From assembly GCA_036924085.1 (NCBI GenBank), contig JAVGWX010000013.1, positions 57,043,652 through 57,107,651 on the forward strand: a stretch of DNA of 64,000 nucleotides. The letters are read 5' to 3'. The stretch is from Ariolimax columbianus (Eukaryota > Mollusca > Gastropoda > Stylommatophora > Arionidae). A program made the position numbers and the translations under genes. Every line of letters starts with the position of its first letter. The first letter of the stretch is position 1. Positions 54,501 to 64,000 of this stretch are shown in pieces. The notes under the pieces are model-generated. The model ran no database searches and had not been told where the DNA came from. It worked only from the letters and a program-made list of their open reading frames with translations.

Positions 54501-56205
54501 GTGGTCATACACACACAGGGACGCATGATCACATACACACCCCAACGGACGCATGATCACATACACGCCCCAACGGACAAATGGTCACACGCCCACGGAC
54601 GCATGGTCACACACACACACGGACGCATGATCACATACACACCCAAACGGACGATTGGTCACACGCCCACGGACGCATGGTCACACACACACACGGACGC
54701 ATGATCACACACCCACACGGACGCATGGTCACACACACACACCCTCACGGACGCATGGTCACACACACACACGGACGCATGGTCACATACACACACGGAC
54801 GCATGGTCACACACCCACACGGACGCATGTTCACACACCACACGGACGCATGGTCACACACACACACGGACGCATGATCACATACACACCCCAACGGACG
54901 AATAGTCACACGCTCACGGACGCATGGTCACACACACACACACGAACGCATGGGACCACACACACACAAACGCATGCTCACACACACACACAAAGGGACG
55001 CATACTCACACACACACACACAAATGGACGCATACTAACACACACACACACACACCGACGCGTGGTCATACACACACACGGACGCATGATCACATACACA
55101 CCCCAACGGACGCATGATCACATACACGCCCCAACGGACAAATGGTCACACGCCCACGGACGCATGGTCACACACACACACGGACGCATGATCACATACA
55201 CACCCAAACGGACGATTGGTCACACGCCCACGGACGCATGGTCACACACACACACGGACGCATGGTCACACACCCACACGGACGCATGGTCACACACACA
55301 CACCCTCAGGGTCGCATGGTCACACACACACACGGACGCATGGTCACATACACACACGGACGCATGGTCACACACCCACACGGACGCATGTTCACACACC
55401 ACACGGACGCATGGTCACACACACACACGGACGCATGATCACATACACACCCCAACGGACGAATAGTCACACGCCCACGGACGCATGGTCACACACACAC
55501 ACACGAACGCATGGGACCACACACACACAAACGCATGCTCACACACACACACAAAGGACGCATACTCACACACACACAAATGGACACATACTAACACACA
55601 CACACACACACCGACGCATGTCACACACACACACGGACGCATGCTCACACACACACACGGATGCATGGTCCCACACACACACACGAACGCATGCTCTCTC
55701 ACACACAAACGGACGCATACTCACACACACACACAGACACATGGTCACACACACACACACATACACAGACGCATACTCACACACATACACGTACGCATAC
55801 TCACACACACATATACACGGACGCATGCTCACACACACACGGACACATGATCACATACACACCCCAACGGACGAATAGTCACACGCCCACGGACGCATGG
55901 TCACACACACACACACGAACGCATGGGACCACACACACACAAACGCATGCTCACACACACACACAAACGGACGCATACTCACACACACACAAATGGACGC
56001 ATACTAACACACACACACACACACACCGACGCATGTCACACACACACACGGACGCATGCTCACACACACACACACGGATGCATGATCCCACACACACACA
56101 CACACACGAACGCATGCTCTCACAGACACAAACGGACGCATACTCACACACACATACACACGGACTCATGCGCATACACACACACACACACACACACATA
56201 CACAC
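51540..56205. repeat. CA-rich satellite (about 24-28-bp units) with higher-order repeats
   Basis: Units have the form 'cggacgcatggtcacacacacaca' with variants 'gatcacatacacaccccaa', 'gaatggtcacacgccca' and others. The composite block starting near 52779 recurs near 53280 (501 bp). A later block with 'gaacgcatgggaccacacac' occurs near 54950, 55510 and 55920. CA runs and CG steps alternate purine and pyrimidine. H/T/R-rich frames are artefacts. Confidence 0.95.
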
Positions 56206-56209
56206 ACTG

Positions 56210-59200
56210 TTTGCAAAAGCAAACGGCCTTGGGAAAGGAAGGGCTTTCGGAAACGAGAAGAATGACTCAGAGGAGTAAAAGCAGCAAGGAAGCTCCACGG
56301 CTAACTGCACGTCTGAATACCAAGAAGAAAACAAATATAGCGACATGGACTGTTAGAACAATGTACCAGGCAGGTAAAACGGCCGAGATGGCTAAAGAGA
56401 TGAATTACAAATTGGCAGTGCGGAACAAGATGGACACAATTAGGAAAGATGACACTGAATACTGGGGAAATGATAATGTATTCCGGGAATGAGGGAACGG
56501 ATGCCAAGCATACAGAGGGAGTGGCACTGATGCACCCCAGAGAACCTCAACGGGCGCTCATAAAGTTGGAGGCTATTACCAACTAAAGAACTTCAGAACG
56601 AGTAACAAACACATCAATATAAATACCATTCAGTGCTGTGTCCCAACAAACGAAGCTGACGATGATAAAAAGCAAGAGTTCTACAAGCTGGAAACACGCA
56701 GAAAAAGAAAGATTTCTTAATTTTAATGGCAGAGTTAAACGCTAAAGTGGAAATAGACAACCTAGGTTACGAATAGATTATGGGAAGACAAGGAATGGGA
56801 CAGATGAACAAAAATGGAGAAATGTTTGCAGAGTTATGTGCCCTACACAAAATGATAATTGGAGGAAGCATGTTTAAACACAAGAAGGTACATAAGGTCA
56901 CGTGGAGATCTCCAGACTTCCACACATGAAGGTACACAAGGTCACATGGAGATCTCCAGACTTCCACACAAGAAGGTACATAAGGTCACATGGACATCTC
57001 CAGACTTCCACACAAGAAGGTACATAAGGTCACATGGAGATCTCCAGACTTCCACACAAGAAGGTACATAAGGTCACATGGAGATCTCCAGACTTCCACA
57101 CACGAAGGTACATAAGGTCACATGGAGATCTCCAGACTTCCACACAAGAAGGTTGATAAGGTCACATTGAGATCTCCAGACTTCCACACAAGAAGGTACA
57201 TAAGGTCACATGGAGATCTCCAGACTTCCACACAAGAAGGTACATAAGGTCACATGGAGATCTCCAGACTTCCATACAAGTAGGTACATAAGGTCACATG
57301 GAGATCTCCAGACTTCTACACAAAAAGGTACATAAGGTCACATGGAGATCTCCAGACTTCCACACAAGAAGGTACATAAGGTCACATGGAGATCTCCAGA
57401 CTTCCACACAAGAAGGTACATAAGGTCACATGGAGATCTCAAGACTTCCACACAAGAAGGTACATAAGGTCACATGGAGATCTCGAGACTTCCACACAAG
57501 AAGGTACATAAGGTCACATGCAGATCTCGAGACTTCCACACAAGAAGGTACATAAGGTCACGTGGAGATCTCCAGACTTCCACACAAGAAGGTACATAAG
57601 GTCACATGGAGATCTCCAGACTTCCACACAAGAAGGTACATAAGGTCACATGGAGATCTCCAGACTTCCACACAAGAAGGTACATAAGGTCACATGGAGA
57701 TCTCCAGACTTCCACACAAGAAGGTACATAAGGTCACATGGAGATCTCGAGACTTCCACATAAGAAGGTACATAAGGTCACATGCAGATCTCGAGACTTC
57801 CACACAAGAAGGTACATAAGGTCACGTGGAGATCTCCAGCCTTCCACACAAGAAGGTACATAAGGTCACATGGAGATCTCCAGACATCCACATAAGAAGG
57901 TACTTACGGGCACATGGAGATCTCCAGACTTCCACACATGAAGGTACATACGGTCACATGGAGATCTCGAGACTTCCACACAAGAAGGTACACAAGGTCA
58001 CATGTAGATCTCCAGACTTCCACACAAGAAGGCACATAAGGTCACATGGAGATCTCGAGACTTCCACACAAGAAGGTACATAAGGTCACATGCAGATCTC
58101 GAGACTTCCACACAAGAAGGTACATAAGGTCACGTGGAGATCTCCAGACTCCCACACAAGAAGGTACATAAGGTCACGTGGAGATCTCCAGACTTCCACA
58201 CAAGAAGGTACATAAGGTCACATGGAGATCTCCAGACTTCCACACAAGAAGGTACATAAGGCCACATGGAGATCTCCAGACTTCCACACAAGAAGGTACA
58301 TAAGGTCACATGGAGATCTCCAGACTTCCACACAAGAAGGTACATAAGGTCACATGGAGATCTCGAGACTTCCACATAAGAAGGTACATAAGGTCACATG
58401 CAGATCTCGAAACTTCCACACAAGAAGGTACATAAGGTCACGTGGAGATCTCCAGCCTTCCACATAAGAAGGTACATAAGGTCACATGGAGATCTCCAGA
58501 CATCCACATAAGAAGGTACTTAAGGTCACATGGAGATCTCCAGACTTCCACACATGAAGGTACATAAGGTCACATGGAGATCTCGAGACTTCCACACAAG
58601 AAGGTACACAAGGTCACATGTAGATCTCCAGACTTCCACACAAGAAGGCACATAAGGTCACATGGAGATCTCGAGACTTCCACACAAGAAGGTACATAAG
58701 GTCACATGCAGATCTCGAGACTTCCACACAAGAAGGTACATAAGGTCACGTGGAGATCTCCAGACTTCCACACAAGAAGGTACATAAGGTCACATGGAGA
58801 TCTCCAGACTTCCACACAAGAAGGTACATAAGGTCACATGGAGATCTCGAGACTTCCACACAAGAAGGTACATAATGTCACATGGAGATCTCCAGACTTC
58901 CACACATGAAGGTACATAAGGTCACATGGAGATCTCCAGACTTCCACACAAGAAGGTACATAAGGTCACATGGAGATCTCCAGACTTCCACACATGAAGG
59001 TACATAAGGTCACATGGAGATCTCCAGACTTCCACAAAAGAAGGTACATAAGGTCACATGGAGATCTCCAGACTTCCACACAAGAAGGTACATAAGGTCA
59101 CATGGAGATCTCCAGACTTCCACACAAGAAGGTACATAAGGTCACATGGAGATCTCCAGACTTCCACACAAGAAGGTACATAAGGTCACATGGAGATCTC

Positions 59201-60545
59201 CAGACTTCCACACAAGAAGGTACACAAGGTCACAATGAGATCTCCAGACTTCCACACAAGAAGGTACATAAGGTCACATGGAGATCTCCCGACCATGTAA
59301 CGGAAAATCAGATTGATCACATCTGTGTCAGTCAAGCGTTCAGATGTAGTGTCAGACCACCACATGTTGCTGGGGATTTTGCAGCTCAAACTTAATAAGT
59401 ATTCAATACAGTGCGTAAGGAGAACAAGATATAACGTTCACTTATTGCAACACAAAGAGAAGAAGACAGCATTTAGCTTAAAACTTTATAACAGATACCA
59501 AGGGCTACAAGAGCTATATGAGGATGAAGAAATGGACATTAATAGTATGTGGGATTAGGCTAAAGAGATGTGGAATAAGACATGTGAAGAAAGGTGGGAT
59601 TCAAGAGAAACCAACACAAAGAATGGATCACAACAAAGACATTACACATAAAATGGAAGAAAGGAAAAATAAGAAAGCTATACTCAACAATTACCGAACC
59701 GGAGCCACCAAAGCAGAAGCACAGAGTAATTATACTATTACAGAAAAAGAGGTCAAGACATATATGAGGAAAAATAAAAGGGAATATAATGACAAGCTGG
59801 CACAGGAAGAAGAAGAGGCAGCAGAGAGAGGAAATATGAGAGCTCTCTACTCATTAACAACGAAATGGCAAATAGATATAAACAGACAGACAAACCAATC
59901 AAAGATAGAGAAGGTAGGTTATTGACATCAACGGAGGAACAACAGAAACGATGGATTGAGTATTTCAAAGAAAGACTAAACAGAGGTACAGATGTAAGGA
60001 TCTGACACATCAGGAGGTACGGATGTACGGATCAGAGTTGGAAAGGCACGAGGGGCATTCCTGACACTAAACAATATATGGAGATCCAGAGATATCAAGA
60101 TTCACACCCAAATTAGAATATTCAACGCGTGTCAAGTCGGTGTTGCTGTTTGGAGCGGAGACATGGAGAACGACCAAGGTCATACAACAAAGACTCCAGT
60201 CCTTCGTTAACAGATGCCTACGAAGGATAATGGGCATAAAGTGGCAGGAAATGGTGAGGAATGAAGACTTGTGGGAACGGAGCCAACAACAGCCATTGGA
60301 ACAACAAATTAAACGAAGAAAATAGGGCTGGATAGAACATACGCTGCGGAAGGCACAGTCTACATAGCCAGACAGGTTCTTACATGGAATCCTCAGGAGA
60401 AAAGAGTGAGAGGTAGACCCACAAATACGTGGAGAAGAGAATGTGAGAAAGTGCTAAAATTAAATAATGACACCTGGAGAGAGGCAGAAAAAGGAACCCA
60501 GGTCCGTGTACACTGGTGACATGTTGTCAATGGTATCTGCATCGG
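56210..60545 (+). mobile_element. LINE with endonuclease split by a 44-bp array and RT core deleted
   Basis: The plus strand reads [20 protein letters not shown], then EGVALM, LMAELNAKVEIDNLGYE, LHKMIIGGSMFKHKKVHKVT and WRSPD, then the array, then DHVTENQIDHICVSQ, VVSDHHMLLGILQLKLNKY, a linker with RKNKKAILNNYRTGATKAEA, and WIEYFKERLNRGT. It then jumps to RVGKARGAFLTLNNIWRSRD, LLFGAETWRTTKVIQQRLQS, CLRRIMGIKWQEM and RVRGRPTNTWRRE. All pieces are in standard order for this LINE group, but the RT palm (YRPI to FADD) is absent, lost at about 60010-60030. In the endonuclease the catalytic Asn of 'TWNVRT' is Thr and 'GDFNAKV' is AELNAKV. Confidence 0.9.
56879..59288. repeat. 44-bp minisatellite inside a LINE endonuclease (about 55 units)
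   Basis: The unit is CACAAGAAGGTACATAAGGT plus 'cacatggagatctccagacttcca'. The first 39 bases are LINE codons for HKKVHKVTWRSPD; the last 5 are a junction remnant. At 44 bp it breaks the frame. Sub-blocks with 'tgcagatctcgag' recur, showing higher-order duplication. Confidence 0.96.
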
Positions 60546-60859
60546 AAAGGGGAGGGGGGGGGGGGAGGGGGTGCGATTGGGGGAGGGGGGGGGAGCGACG
60601 GGATTTGATTGATTGACAAGATTTAATCCAAAGAAACAAATAAAGTGAACAAGGAAAAAAATAAAAAGCGTTTAATAGACGTGATTGAAATACCAAAAAA
60701 GTGTTTTCAATAAATACGGATAATTGAACACAGAAATCGACACCAGATGTCAAAAAGCAAGTACAGTGACCTACTAAGTGTCTGTCACATTTACCAAAAC
60801 ATGGGAACATCAGCATAGATTCACAACAACAACTGATAAACGCTTTTTTCTGACTAACT
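60546..60859. other. G-rich tract and unassigned sequence
   Basis: G-runs at 60549-60600 (several of 4-12 G) could form G-quadruplex structure. The following sequence starts with a short TGATT run and has no recognised motif. Confidence 0.5.
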
Positions 60860-61203
60860 CTACCCTATCAGTGCCAAACCTGGCATCTGTCCTATCAGTG
60901 CCAAACCAGGCCTCTGTCCTATCAGTGCCAATCCTGACCTCTGTGCTATCAGTGCCAAACCAGGCCTCTGTCCTATCAGTGCCAAACCTCTGTCCTGTCA
61001 GTGCCAAACCTGTGTCATATCAGTGTCAAACCTGGCCTATGTCCTATCAGTGCCAAACCTGGCCTATGTCCTTTCAGTGCTAAACCAGGCCTCTGTCTAA
61101 TCAGTGCCAAACCTCTGTCATATCAGTGTCAAACCTGGCCTATGTCCTATCAGTACCAAACCTGGCCTACGTCATATCAGTGCCAAACCTGGCCTCTGTC
61201 CAA
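60860..61203. repeat. 27-bp minisatellite with shorter variants
   Basis: The unit is CTATCAGTGCCAAACCTGGC plus 'ctctgtc', with some units about 9 bp shorter. It abuts a LINE C-terminal fragment. Confidence 0.92.
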
Positions 61204-61575
61204 GGCACAGGAACAGAATATTGCAGCCTGGGAAATAAGATGCCTGAGAAAATCTATTGAAATCCCAATAAGGAAAAGAAAAAAGAAAAATGACGTCCGA
61301 TAAATCTCCTCCAATGTTTAGACAGACGGAAAGTATGGAGAGTCATCTTATAAGAATGAAACCAGAACGGTTGCCATTACAAACATACAACACCAGGAGA
61401 TCGGTGTATAGAGCAGGTGGAAGCCACGAAGCAAATGGATAGACAGCATCAAAGACATCCTATACCAACAGGGGCTCACAAGAACCACAGCAACACGCCT
61501 GGAACAGGTACGAGACCTGCATCTCCCCACTAAGTTTGACGACATCAGGGGCAGGATAAAGTCAAGTAAGCAAGT
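61204..61575 (+). mobile_element. LINE C-terminal fragment
   Basis: The plus strand reads AQEQNIAAWEIRCLRKSIEI, then HLIRMKPERLPLQTYNTRRS, then in another frame KWIDSIKDILYQQGL and RTTATRLEQVRDLHLPTKFD. This is a LINE C-terminus ('..WEM.CLR...G', 'H..RM...RLPL..YN', 'GRPR.RWID.I'), with a few frameshifts. Confidence 0.75.
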
Positions 61576-62364
61576 AAGGAAGATTGAGAACGAACAAGGA
61601 AGAGATGAAGAGGAAAAAAAGAGAAAATATCTCTTATGAACTGAATCTGCTATTATTTATCAGTTCCCAAGGTGACCACCTGAAAACACCAGCACGTTAT
61701 ATCTAGTCAAGAATTATGTCACGTGATCATCCTAGAACGTGCTTTTTCGTCAGCTTAATCTATTATTATGTTAAATTGTGACGGTGGTCACGTGATCACA
61801 TCAACTAGTCATCTGGGTGGTCTCATAATTGGATTCACCGTCATCAAACAGGGTTCATCAACCAACATCTGACCCACAGATCCGTTGACACAGTTCTCCC
61901 GCTGTGATCTCTACACCTGATAAGGTGCACCTTGTTCCCACTTCTAACAACATCAAAAGCACTTGAAGGTAATTGGGCCCGCGGCGCTGGCATCGCTGTC
62001 CGTGATCTGAGCCTCGTTGGGCCCTAACGTTACGCAGACGACTATGCCGCCATGTTTACCGTGTCAACAACTTTCGGCGCAAACAGGCCAGTCTGAAACA
62101 AGCTCGTGACAGTGGCATGGTTTGCCCGGCTGAGCTGCACATGTTTGTGGACTCTGAAACTGAAGGGGGCTTTTGTTCCTGGGGAGAGGAACACAAGAAC
62201 ATAAAAATATGGCCGATGTTTGTTTCTGTGAAAATATGATCAGGCGATTTGAAAAAGACAAGAAAAAATATGCATGGCTCCAATTTAGTTGCAGGAAGCT
62301 TGTTATATACAGAAGATGTTTTTTGTTGAGGAAAGGCCTTATATTCCGTTGTCATTTCTCACAC
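61576..62364. other. Unassigned unique sequence
   Basis: About 790 bp. A minus frame of 99 codons (62056-62355) shows no recognisable motif. I call no gene. Confidence 0.4.
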
Positions 62365-62445
62365 CCTAATCCCACGTGAATCTTATCGCACGCTCTAATC
62401 CCGCGTGAATCTTATCCACGCTCTAATCCCGCGTGAATCTTATCG
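62365..62445. repeat. 27-bp tandem repeat (3 units)
   Basis: The unit is about CTAATCCCGCGTGAATCTTA plus 'tcgcacg'; the middle unit is 2 bp shorter. It lies at the truncation point of the next CR1 fragment. Confidence 0.85.
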
Positions 62446-63400
62446 CAAATAGAGTTTAATGTAGGTTAATGTGCAGTCATCCACGTGGGTAGATCAAATA
62501 TGGAACATAATTACAGAATGGGCGAGAACAATATTAGAATGACAGAAAAGGAAAGGGACCAAAGGGTTATAATAGATCACACAAGTAAAGTGAGTGAAGA
62601 AGTTCAGGTAGCAGTGAAAAAGGCAAATGCAATGTTAGGTATGATAAAAAGAAATATTTAACATAGGAGCAAGGAAGTGATCGTCAAATTGTATAAAGCT
62701 TTAGTTAGACCTAGATTGGAGTACTGTGTACAGGTGTGGAGTCCTTATCATAGAGGAGATATAAACATGCTGGAAAGGATGCAAAAATGAGCGACAAAGC
62801 TGATATTGGAATACCAGAATTACAGTTATGAGGAAAGACTCAGAAAAACCGGCCTACAGTGTCTCGAAGAGAGAAGAATTCGTGATGACAATACAGGTTT
62901 ATAAGATGATCAGAGGAACGGATAAATTAGACTGTAACAAGTTTTTTTCAAAATACAAACACCAACAGGAACAAGAGAACATATCTGCAAATGAACTAAA
63001 GAAAGGTCCAGATTAGATATTAGAAAATATTGGTTAGCCAGAGAATGGCGAATGCTTGTAATGCATTGCCACAAGAAGTAGTGGAGGCAGAGTCAATTAA
63101 TACATTTAAGAATAGATTGGATGCACATAACATTTAGAGCAATTGAACGCTGCCGAAAGTAGGATGTGTCGGACTGAAAGGTGCAAATATCACAGCCTCG
63201 CTGTAAACTAGCGACACAACGCATTCCGTTCTCCGGACTACATCCGGCTATTTGTAAAGCCCTGTTCAGGACTTGGAAGCGGGAGGTTGAAAACGAACAC
63301 AGAAGAAGAGCTAGGAAATGTAAATGAAACTGGTTGTTTACAGACTCTGCATAGTCTTCTAAACCAGTATAAAGAAGTTAAGTAAAGTTAAGTTAATGTT
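62446..63400 (+). mobile_element. CR1 fragment, copy 2 (RT end to 3' terminus)
   Basis: Starts at 'gagtttaatgtaggttaatg', matching the antisense of about 37300 in the full element, and continues GRSNMEHNYRMGENNIR, VAVKKANAMLGMIKRNI, a stop, [20 protein letters not shown] and TGLQCLEERRI. After the ORF end there is about 170 bp not found in the full copy (63146-63320), then the shared CR1 3' end, 'cttctaaaccagtataaaga'. At least three stops or frameshifts are present. Confidence 0.88.
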
Positions 63401-63420
63401 TGGGAATGTTGTGTCACCTA

Positions 63421-63635
63421 TCAAGCAAAGCAAGGCAAAGGCCGGCGTCCATCGCAGCCGATGATGACATAATTTATTTTGCTAACGCTATTTTTAGTAA
63501 GGATTAACTGCGGTACTTTCTATCCTCACTCTCTCGTCTCGAGCCACCCGACCCCAGTGGCAAGTCAAGGACAAGACGACTAGAGTGTGACTACGAGATG
63601 CAGAATCTTCCGAATCAATCACCCGTGAAAAACAC
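63421..63635 (-). mobile_element. tRNA-derived SINE, family A, copy 3, lacking the tRNA head
   Basis: In minus sense this matches the family-A body from 'acgggtgattgat' through 'gtcttgtccttgact' to the end at 'cggcctttgccttg'. The A/B-box head is missing; at that point a family-H repeat begins. A body without its promoter head indicates a 5'-truncated insertion or a later replacement. Confidence 0.8.
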
Positions 63636-63637
63636 GA

Positions 63638-63962
63638 ATGCCCACAATGAGTAGGTAACTCTTTTGTGCGCCCTAAAAATGGCGTTAAGTGGCGGGTTGT
63701 CGTAGTTTTCTTCACATCCTGATCGTGCTGATAAAGGTAGACAGGGGTCCTCCAAGCGGTTGTGCTATGCTTGGCTTCATCTACGTGTTGCTCACTAGTA
63801 CGGGGATCACCTCGAACCTCACCTTGTTAGCCAGACTGTTGTCCGTTTCCAGGACGAACAACGAGGAGGTCAGGTGAGAGTCTTGGCCAGTATATTTCTC
63901 CTGACCCTGGCTAATGTTGCCTGATCAGTGAGTTTGACCTGACCAGACGTTAGACTCTTCGT
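63638..63962 (+). mobile_element. Family H interspersed repeat, copy 5, with one to two monomers
   Basis: Starts 'gaatgcccacaatgagtagg', contains 'gcgttaagtggcgggttg', 'ggttgtgctatgcttggctt' and 'caccttgttagccagactg', then 'ctcctgaccctggctaatgttgcctgatcag' (monomer-like), then 'acgttagactcttcgtcccc'. It shows the family's basal state, between the empty copy 4 and the expanded copies 1 and 3. Confidence 0.8.
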
Positions 63963-64000
63963 CCCCATGGAAAGAGTAGATTGGACAGAAATATGATCCA

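Noticed and set aside
51539..56492. Many H/T/R/G-rich frames of 60-220 codons
   Set aside because: Translations of the CA-rich satellite. Only the last stretch (from about 56290) is real LINE coding sequence.

Overview
This window looks like repeat-dense nuclear DNA of a metazoan. I infer a lophotrochozoan, most likely a mollusc, from the mixture of elements: a CR1 element with an esterase ORF1, several LINE clades of the kind often annotated as endonuclease-reverse transcriptase, tRNA-derived SINEs, TTAGGG-like repeats, and a satellite-bearing interspersed repeat that resembles bivalve 'pearl'/HINE elements. That assignment is inference; nothing here identifies a species. I find no host protein-coding gene, rRNA or tRNA gene, CRISPR array or prokaryotic operon structure that I can support. 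The only open reading frame I would call a real coding sequence is ORF1 of the CR1 element. The only hint of a host-type or DNA-transposon gene is a truncated THAP-like N-terminus near 1.3 kb.

Layout. 0-8 kb: LINE fragments in both orientations, a THAP-like remnant broken by a 48-bp minisatellite, (AT)n and (GT)n tracts. 8.4-10.3 kb: a 24/28-bp minisatellite joined to a 'CCCACAATGAG' repeat (called family H here). 10.4-16.2 kb: a tRNA-SINE, a LINE with RNase H, a LINE split by a 0.7-kb insertion with a perfect 13-bp target duplication, and an element with inverted ends that carries degenerate telomere-like repeats. 16.2-17.4 kb: a hAT-like element enclosing a LINE, a 21-bp array and a SINE. 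17.6-23.2 kb: arrays and a LINE with a 23-bp array beside its FADD motif. 23.8-29.2 kb: two copies of an RNase H LINE, each ending in a (GAA)n tail. 29-36.3 kb: CT tract, small arrays, a 4.4-kb 33-bp satellite and a family-H copy with 37-bp repeats. 36.4-41.2 kb: a near full-length CR1 inserted in a 32-bp minisatellite. 41.5-49.2 kb: more arrays, several of them inside LINE coding sequence. 49.6-56.2 kb: GT/CA-rich satellite. 56.2-60.5 kb: a LINE whose endonuclease domain holds a 2.4-kb, 44-bp array. 60.8-64 kb: LINE and CR1 fragments, a SINE and a family-H copy.

The most interesting pattern is that many minisatellites are not independent loci. They are short stretches of LINE coding sequence (endonuclease, RT, post-RT region) amplified in place, with LINE sequence readable on both sides. 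A parallel case is family H, whose copies share conserved flanks but hold very different numbers of one related monomer. The long 'ORFs' (up to about 1,500 codons) are by-products of repeat units whose length is a multiple of three.
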